The notes under the pieces: generated by a model | The model's input: only the letters and a program-made list of their open reading frames with translations | Databases searched by the model: none | What the model was told of the DNA's origin: nothing | Program-made: the position numbers and the translations under genes | Shown here: piece after piece, positions 59,618-64,000 of the stretch | Layout of the letters: every line of letters begins with the position of its first letter | How positions within the stretch are numbered: position 1 is the stretch's first letter | Origin: Allostella sp. ATCC 35155 | Lineage (GTDB): Bacteria; Pseudomonadota; Alphaproteobacteria; ATCC43930; Allostellaceae | Assembly: GCA_006738865.1 (NCBI GenBank) | Contig: AP019701.1 | Coordinates: 4,785,974 to 4,849,973, forward strand | Length of the DNA stretch: 64,000 nt | Reading direction: 5' to 3'

Positions 59618-59655
59618 CCGCCCGCCTTCCGCCAACCCGAGCCCGGAGTCTCGCC

Positions 59656-60468
59656 ATGCGCCTTCCGAATCGCCTCGCCGCGGCGGCTGCCGCCCTCGTC
59701 CTCGCCCTCCCGATCGCGGCCGAGGCCCATCGGGCCTGGATGCTGCCCTCGGCCACGGTCCTCTCCGGCAAGGATGTCTGGGTGACGGTCGACGCCGCCA
59801 TCTCCAACGACCTCTTCTTCTTCGAGCATCACCCTCTGCGGCTCGACAATCTCCAGGTGATGGCGCCCGACGGCAGCCCCGGCAAGGCGGAGAACCAGGC
59901 GACCGGCCGCTATCGCAGCACCTTCGACGTCAAGCTCGACCAGCCCGGCACCTACAAGATGGCGGTGGTCCATTCCGGCCTCTTCGCGTCCTGGAAGGAG
60001 AACGGCCAGAATCGCCGCTGGCGCGGCACGCCGGCGCGCTTCGCGACCGAAGTGCCGAAGGATGCCCCCGAGCTGCGGGTGACCCAGTCGCAGAGCCGGA
60101 TGGAGGTGTTCGTGACCTCGGGCAAGCCGAGCGACACCGTCCTCAAGCCGAGCGGTGAAGGGCTCGAACTGGCCCCGGTCACCCATCCCAACGACCTCGT
60201 CGTCGGCAGCGAGGCGCGCTTTCGCTTCCTCCTCGACGGCAAGCCGGCGTCGGGGGTCAAGGTGACCGTGATCCGCGGCGGCATCCGCTATCGCGACAAT
60301 CTCGAGGAGCTGACCCTGACCACGGCCGAGGATGGCGGCTTCGCCGTCACCTGGAAGGAGCCCGGCATGTACTGGATCGAGGCCAGCGTCCGCGACGACA
60401 AGGCGTCGATCAAGGAGGCGAGCCAGCGCCGCGCCGGCTACAGCACGACGCTGGAGGTGCTGCCCTGA
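59656..60468 (+). CDS. DUF4198 periplasmic protein (metal-uptake associated)
   Basis: 270-residue exported protein. A signal peptide is seen at 1-21, cleaved near AEA-HR, leaving a His close to the mature N-terminus (AHRAWMLPSATVLSG), a family hallmark that may bind metal. WVTVDAAISNDLFFFEHHPL and a C-terminal Ig-like/carboxypeptidase-regulatory-like fold (FLLDGKPASGVKVTVIRGG) follow. DUF4198 proteins often lie beside TonB receptors or nickel/cobalt systems. ATG 59656 with GGAG upstream is preferred; an ATG at 59614 overlaps the DUF2271 stop by ATGA. Confidence 0.83.
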   Translation: MRLPNRLAAAAAALVLALPIAAEAHRAWMLPSATVLSGKDVWVTVDAAISNDLFFFEHHPLRLDNLQVMAPDGSPGKAENQATGRYRSTFDVKLDQPGTYKMAVVHSGLFASWKENGQNRRWRGTPARFATEVPKDAPELRVTQSQSRMEVFVTSGKPSDTVLKPSGEGLELAPVTHPNDLVVGSEARFRFLLDGKPASGVKVTVIRGGIRYRDNLEELTLTTAEDGGFAVTWKEPGMYWIEASVRDDKASIKEASQRRAGYSTTLEVLP

Positions 60469-60518
60469 GCGGCGCGTCGGTCGAGCGCCGCACCGAACCG
60501 GCCGGGCGCCGGGTTCTG

Positions 60519-61484
60519 GTGCCGGCGCTCGCCGACCTCCGGCCGCGGCCGGCGGGCGAGCGTCTCCTGGCGCTCGCCGGCCGCAGCATGGGAACGACCT
60601 GGCAGGTACGCTTCTGCGCCGGCCCGGGAATGACGCCGCGCGTCGTCCGCGATTGCGTCGAGGGGGTGCTCGATCGGATCGTCGCCGAGGCCAGCGGCTG
60701 GGAGGCGTCGTCGGCACTCTGCCGCTTCGGTTCAGCACCCGGGGGCACCCGCCAGACGCTGCCGCCCGGCCTCTTCGGGGTGCTGCAGTTCGCCGTCGAG
60801 CTGGCGGCGGCGACCGGCGGCGCCTGCGACCCGACCCTGGGCGCCGTCACCGACCTCTGGGGCTTCGGCCCTTCCGGTCCGCGCGACCGTCCGCCGCCCG
60901 ACGCTGCGGTGGCCGCAGCCAGGGCCGCGACGGGCTGGCGGCGGCTCGCCCTCGACGCCGCCGATCGTAGCGCCTTCCAGCCTGGGGGACTGCGCCTCGA
61001 CCTGTCGGGGATCGCCAAAGGCTGGGCCGTGGACCAGGTCGGCGCCGCCCTCTGCGAACTCGGGGTCGAGTCCCATCTGGTCGAGATCGGCGGCGAGCTG
61101 CGCGGCCGCGGGATCAAGCCGGACGGCCAGCCCTGGTGGGTGGCGCTGGAGCCGATCCCGGGCGATTGCGGCCCCGAGACCCTGATCGCGCTGCACGAGC
61201 TGGCGGTCGCGACCTCCGGCTCCTACCGCCGGTTCTTCGAGGCGGACGGCCGGCGCTTCGCCCACACCATCGACCCGCGGACCGCCCGGCCGCTCGCGGC
61301 GCCGCCGCTCGCCGTCACCGTCCTGCACCGCGACTGCATGGCGGCCGATGCGCTGGCCACGGCCCTGACGGTGCTGGGCGTCGAGGCCGGGCTGGAGCAT
61401 GCCCGCCGCCACGGCATCGCCGCGCGTTTCGCGCTGCCGGACGGCGACGCCACCAGCCCCGCCTTCGACGCGATGCTGGACTGA
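60519..61484 (+). CDS. apbE: FAD:protein FMN transferase (ApbE)
   Basis: 321-residue flavinyltransferase that attaches FMN to Thr of target proteins. RSMGTTWQVRF starts the domain. GACDPTLGAVTDLWGFG, LRLDLSGIAKGWAVDQV, VEIGGELRGRG and the Mg/catalytic stretch ATSGSYRRF with FAHTIDPRTARPL are all present. No obvious lipoprotein or Sec signal is seen at the GTG 60519 start; a CTG at 60465 overlapping the upstream stop would lengthen it. So cytoplasmic versus periplasmic location is unclear. No substrate with the D-x-x-T-G-A-[ST]-x-[AG]-T motif was noticed among its neighbours. Confidence 0.9.
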   Translation: MPALADLRPRPAGERLLALAGRSMGTTWQVRFCAGPGMTPRVVRDCVEGVLDRIVAEASGWEASSALCRFGSAPGGTRQTLPPGLFGVLQFAVELAAATGGACDPTLGAVTDLWGFGPSGPRDRPPPDAAVAAARAATGWRRLALDAADRSAFQPGGLRLDLSGIAKGWAVDQVGAALCELGVESHLVEIGGELRGRGIKPDGQPWWVALEPIPGDCGPETLIALHELAVATSGSYRRFFEADGRRFAHTIDPRTARPLAAPPLAVTVLHRDCMAADALATALTVLGVEAGLEHARRHGIAARFALPDGDATSPAFDAMLD

Positions 61485-61490
61485 TCCGCC

Positions 61491-62858
61491 ATGCCGCTCT
61501 CCGAGCTTCTTCCCGCCGATGCCGACCGGCTGATCGCCGCCGCTGCCGTCGCCGTCGGCTATGTCGGCCTGTGCGGCGGCACCGCGCTCGGCCGCCTGCG
61601 ACGCAGGCCGGCGGACCTCCGGGACGACATCGCCGGGGGCGTCACCGTCGTCCATGCCAGCCAGACCGGACTGGCCGAACAGGTCGCCCGCCGGACCGCT
61701 CAGTCGATCGCGGACGCGGGCCATGCCTGCCGCGCGGTGCCGCTGTCGGCGCTCGACCGGCCGATGCTGGAGGCGGGCGGCCGGATGCTGCTGGTGCTGT
61801 CGACCACCGGGGAAGGCGACGCGCCCGATGCCGCCGCCGGCTTCGCGCGCCGGCTCCTCGGCAGCGAGGTCGAACTCTCGCGGCTGCAGTACGGCATGCT
61901 GGCCTTGGGCGACCGCAGCTACCGGCAGTTCTGCGCGTTCGGGCTCGCCGTCGCCGACTGGCTCGACCACAGCGGCGCCGAGGCGCTCTTTCCGACGATC
62001 ACCGTCGACGATGGCGACCCGGAGGCGTTGGCGCGGTGGCAGCAGGCGCTGGCCGCGGCCGGGCTCGACGCGGGCCCCGCGGGTCGGCCGTGGATCGAGG
62101 CAGCTCCCTTCGGGCCCTGGCGCCTGGTCGAGCGCCGGCAGCTCAACCCGAGCGATGCCGAGCACCCGGCCTTCCACGTCGCGTTCCGCCCGGAGAAGGG
62201 CGAGCTGCGCTGGCAGGCCGGCGACCTCGCCCGCATCGCGGTGCCGGGCGAGCCGCCCTGCCACCGCGACTATTCGATCGCCTCGGTGCCGGAGGAAGGA
62301 CGCCTCGTCCTGCTCGTGCGGCAGGCCCGGGCGCCGGACGGCACGCTCGGCCGCGGCTCCGGCTGGCTCACCGAAGGCCTGGCCGAGGGCGGCAGCGCCA
62401 ACCTCCAGATCCGGCGAAATTCCGGCTTCCACGCCCCTGCCGGCGATCCGCCGCTGATCCTGATCGGCAACGGCACCGGCCTTGCCGGACTGCGCGCCCA
62501 TCTGGCGGCACGCGCGGCGCGCGGCATCGGCGGCGCCTGGCTGCTGTTCGGCGAGCGGCGGCGGGCGGCCGACTGGTTCCACCGCGAGACGATCGAGGAC
62601 TGGGTCGCCGCCGGCATCGTCGACCGGCTGGACCTCGCCTTTTCGCGCGATCAGCCCGAGCGCGTCTATGTCCAGCACCGGCTGCGCGCGGCCGCCGCCG
62701 ACCTGGCCGCCCGCGTCGATGCCGGCGCCGCGATCCTCGTCTGCGGCAGCGCCGAGGGCATGGCGCCGGCCGTCCACGCCGTCCTGGCCGACGTGCTCGG
62801 CGCGGACCGGCTGGAGCGGCTGGCCGAGGAAGGCCGCTACCGCCGGGACGTCTACTGA
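61491..62858 (+). CDS. Membrane-anchored flavodoxin-FNR reductase (sulfite reductase flavoprotein-like)
   Basis: 455-residue diflavin reductase. One transmembrane helix is at about 13-34. A flavodoxin domain (about 48-190) with VVHASQTGLAEQVARR and LSTTGEGDAP binds FMN. An FNR domain (about 205-455) has HRDYSIAS for FAD binding and LIGNGTGLAGLRAHL for NADPH. The C-terminal YRRDVY carries the stacking aromatic. It can take electrons from NADPH and feed the haem protein encoded at the start of the operon. It lies 6 bp after apbE. Confidence 0.88.
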   Translation: MPLSELLPADADRLIAAAAVAVGYVGLCGGTALGRLRRRPADLRDDIAGGVTVVHASQTGLAEQVARRTAQSIADAGHACRAVPLSALDRPMLEAGGRMLLVLSTTGEGDAPDAAAGFARRLLGSEVELSRLQYGMLALGDRSYRQFCAFGLAVADWLDHSGAEALFPTITVDDGDPEALARWQQALAAAGLDAGPAGRPWIEAAPFGPWRLVERRQLNPSDAEHPAFHVAFRPEKGELRWQAGDLARIAVPGEPPCHRDYSIASVPEEGRLVLLVRQARAPDGTLGRGSGWLTEGLAEGGSANLQIRRNSGFHAPAGDPPLILIGNGTGLAGLRAHLAARAARGIGGAWLLFGERRRAADWFHRETIEDWVAAGIVDRLDLAFSRDQPERVYVQHRLRAAAADLAARVDAGAAILVCGSAEGMAPAVHAVLADVLGADRLERLAEEGRYRRDVY

Positions 62859-62931
62859 GCATCCGATTTGCCGGGCCGCACCGGCCGGTCCTATCCTTCG
62901 CCCCGCACAAACAGAACCGGCGGAGGACGCG

Positions 62932-63738
62932 ATGGACGGAGCGGCACCGGGCCACGACTATCGGGAACGGGGATACTCTGCCCCGATCCCGGTGATGCCG
63001 CAGGACGAAGCGCTCGGCTGGCGCCGGCGCATGGAGGCGTCCGAAGCCGCCATCGGCCGGCCGCTCACCCGCGAGGAGCGGACCAAGCCCCACCTCCTGT
63101 TCGGCTGGGCCGCCGAACTGGCCCGCCACCCCGCCATCCTCGACCGCGTCGAGCCTCTGATCGGCCCGGACATCCTGTGCTGGGAGACGGTGCTCTTCAC
63201 CAAGGAGCCCGGCGGCCCGGAATACATCTCCTGGCACCAGGACCTGACCTACTGGGGACTGGAGCCGGGCGACCAGGTGGTGACGGCATGGCTGGCGCTG
63301 TCGCCGAGCACGGTCGAGAGCGGCTGCATGCGCGTCGTCCCGGGGTCGCACCGGCTGGATCTGGCGCCGCACCGCGACACCTGGAACCCCGACAACCTGC
63401 TGTCGCGCGGCCAGGAGATCGCGGTCGAGGTCCGCGACGGCGAGTGGGCCGACATCGTGCTGCAGCCGGGCGAGATGTCGCTGCACCATGTCAACATCGT
63501 CCACGGGTCGGACCGCAACCGTTCCGACGATCGCCGCATCGGCTTCGCCGCACGCTACTTCGCGACCGCGGTGCGCCAGAAGTCTCCCCGCCGCGACAGC
63601 GCCTTCCTGGTCCGCGGGCAGGATCGCCACGGGCATTTCGATCTCGAGCCGGAGCCGGCCCAGGATTATTCGGATGCGGCCCGCGCGCGGCATGCGGAAT
63701 ACCGCCGCCGGCGCCGCGAGCTGCAGGCCGCGCTATAG
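62932..63738 (+). CDS. Phytanoyl-CoA dioxygenase family protein (PhyH)
   Basis: 268-residue Fe(II)/2-oxoglutarate-dependent oxygenase. The metal-binding His102-x-Asp104 is in SWHQDLTYWGL, the distal His191 in NIVHGSDRNRS, with the Arg for 2-oxoglutarate nearby. MRVVPGSHRLD is a family hallmark. It likely hydroxylates an unknown small molecule. CGGAGGAC precedes the ATG. It stands after a 73-bp gap from the reductase operon and is probably separately transcribed. Confidence 0.88.
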   Translation: MDGAAPGHDYRERGYSAPIPVMPQDEALGWRRRMEASEAAIGRPLTREERTKPHLLFGWAAELARHPAILDRVEPLIGPDILCWETVLFTKEPGGPEYISWHQDLTYWGLEPGDQVVTAWLALSPSTVESGCMRVVPGSHRLDLAPHRDTWNPDNLLSRGQEIAVEVRDGEWADIVLQPGEMSLHHVNIVHGSDRNRSDDRRIGFAARYFATAVRQKSPRRDSAFLVRGQDRHGHFDLEPEPAQDYSDAARARHAEYRRRRRELQAAL

Positions 63739-63820
63739 GCTGCGCGAACCGGTAGGCAGGGGCGCGCCGGTTGCGCTACCGTCGCCAGCCCCCGTATGCC
63801 CCACTCCAAGGTCGCCGCCG

Positions 63821-64000
63821 ATGGCCAAATGGCTGCTGAAGTCCGAGCCCTTCAAATATTCCTGGGAGCGCATGGTCGCCGACGGGCGCACCCACTGGGA
63901 CGGCATCCGCAACCATCAGGCGGCCAACAACCTGAAGGCCATGAAGGTCGGCGACAGGGCCTTCTTCTATCACTCGAACGAGGGGCTGGAGATTGTCGGA
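63821..64000 (+). CDS. EVE domain protein (3' end outside window)
   Basis: The first 60 residues of an EVE-domain (PUA-like) protein: AKWLLKSEPFKYSWERM, then HWDGIRNHQAANNLKAM and KVGDRAFFYHSN. This matches the start of thymocyte nuclear protein 1-like bacterial proteins, which read modified bases in nucleic acids. The frame is open to the last base, so the gene continues beyond the window. The start ATG opens the conserved block directly. Confidence 0.9.
   Translation, partial: MAKWLLKSEPFKYSWERMVADGRTHWDGIRNHQAANNLKAMKVGDRAFFYHSNEGLEIVG

Noticed and set aside
63739-63778. Imperfect inverted repeat after the PhyH gene as a terminator
   Set aside because: The arms need a bulge and a 14-base loop, and there is no T run; too weak to call.

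Overview
The window is GC-rich (about 70%) bacterial chromosome from an alphaproteobacterium, most likely of the Rhodospirillales/Azospirillum-like group. Supporting signs are a TrcR (DUF1013) regulator, a DUF1192 protein, sdhCDAB order, an alphaproteobacterial-type LexA box (GTTC-N7-GTTC) and the many acyl-CoA, SDR and dipeptide-transport genes. Genes are tightly packed on both strands, with many ATGA overlaps. Species-level assignment is not possible from the sequence alone.

Layout. 1-2682: a proton-channel (ExbB/TolQ-like) gene cut by the window edge and its coiled-coil OmpA partner. 2683-9091: cyaY, rpmE, an Hsp20 chaperone, a hotdog thioesterase, two alpha/beta hydrolases, O-acetylhomoserine sulfhydrylase, DUF429, a HAD phosphatase and DUF1192. 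9169-20192: quinone oxidoreductase, a 1378-residue multidomain glycosyltransferase, trcR, SDR, GNAT, prpE and a second acyl-CoA ligase. 20229-23795: a hybrid histidine kinase, a TenA-like protein without the usual cysteine, and pyridoxal kinase. 23943-28296: a CoA-ester lyase and the complete sdhCDAB operon. 28324-34727: an OmpR-type regulator, an ECF sigma factor, a fused dihydroxyacetone kinase and a second large hybrid histidine kinase. 34808-40953: an SMP-30 lactonase and a compact urease operon (ureD-ureAB fusion-ureC-ureE-ureF-ureG).

41176-44085 is the accessory, decaying part. It holds a RHH/RelE-type toxin-antitoxin pair, an internally deleted IS256-type transposase remnant, a small lipoprotein gene, and two broken neighbouring DNA-repair genes: a DUF4130-UdgX fusion and a radical-SAM partner. 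An intact LexA-type box still sits in front of the pair. A 14-bp unit present three times accounts exactly for one of the frameshifts.

44151-49642 is a dipeptide/oligopeptide ABC transporter operon with a strong hairpin between binding-protein and permease genes. It is followed by chrA, tRNA-Gly(CCC), a fused ADP-forming acyl-CoA synthetase/acetyltransferase, SDR and zinc dehydrogenase genes, an MFS exporter and tsaD. 58361-62858 is a five-gene operon behind a Fur-box-like dyad: PepSY-type haem-membrane protein, DUF2271, DUF4198, ApbE flavinyltransferase and a membrane-anchored flavodoxin/FNR reductase. It looks like a periplasm-facing iron or flavin reduction system with two proteins of unknown role, and is the best candidate for an under-described system. 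The window ends with a PhyH dioxygenase and the start of an EVE-domain gene.
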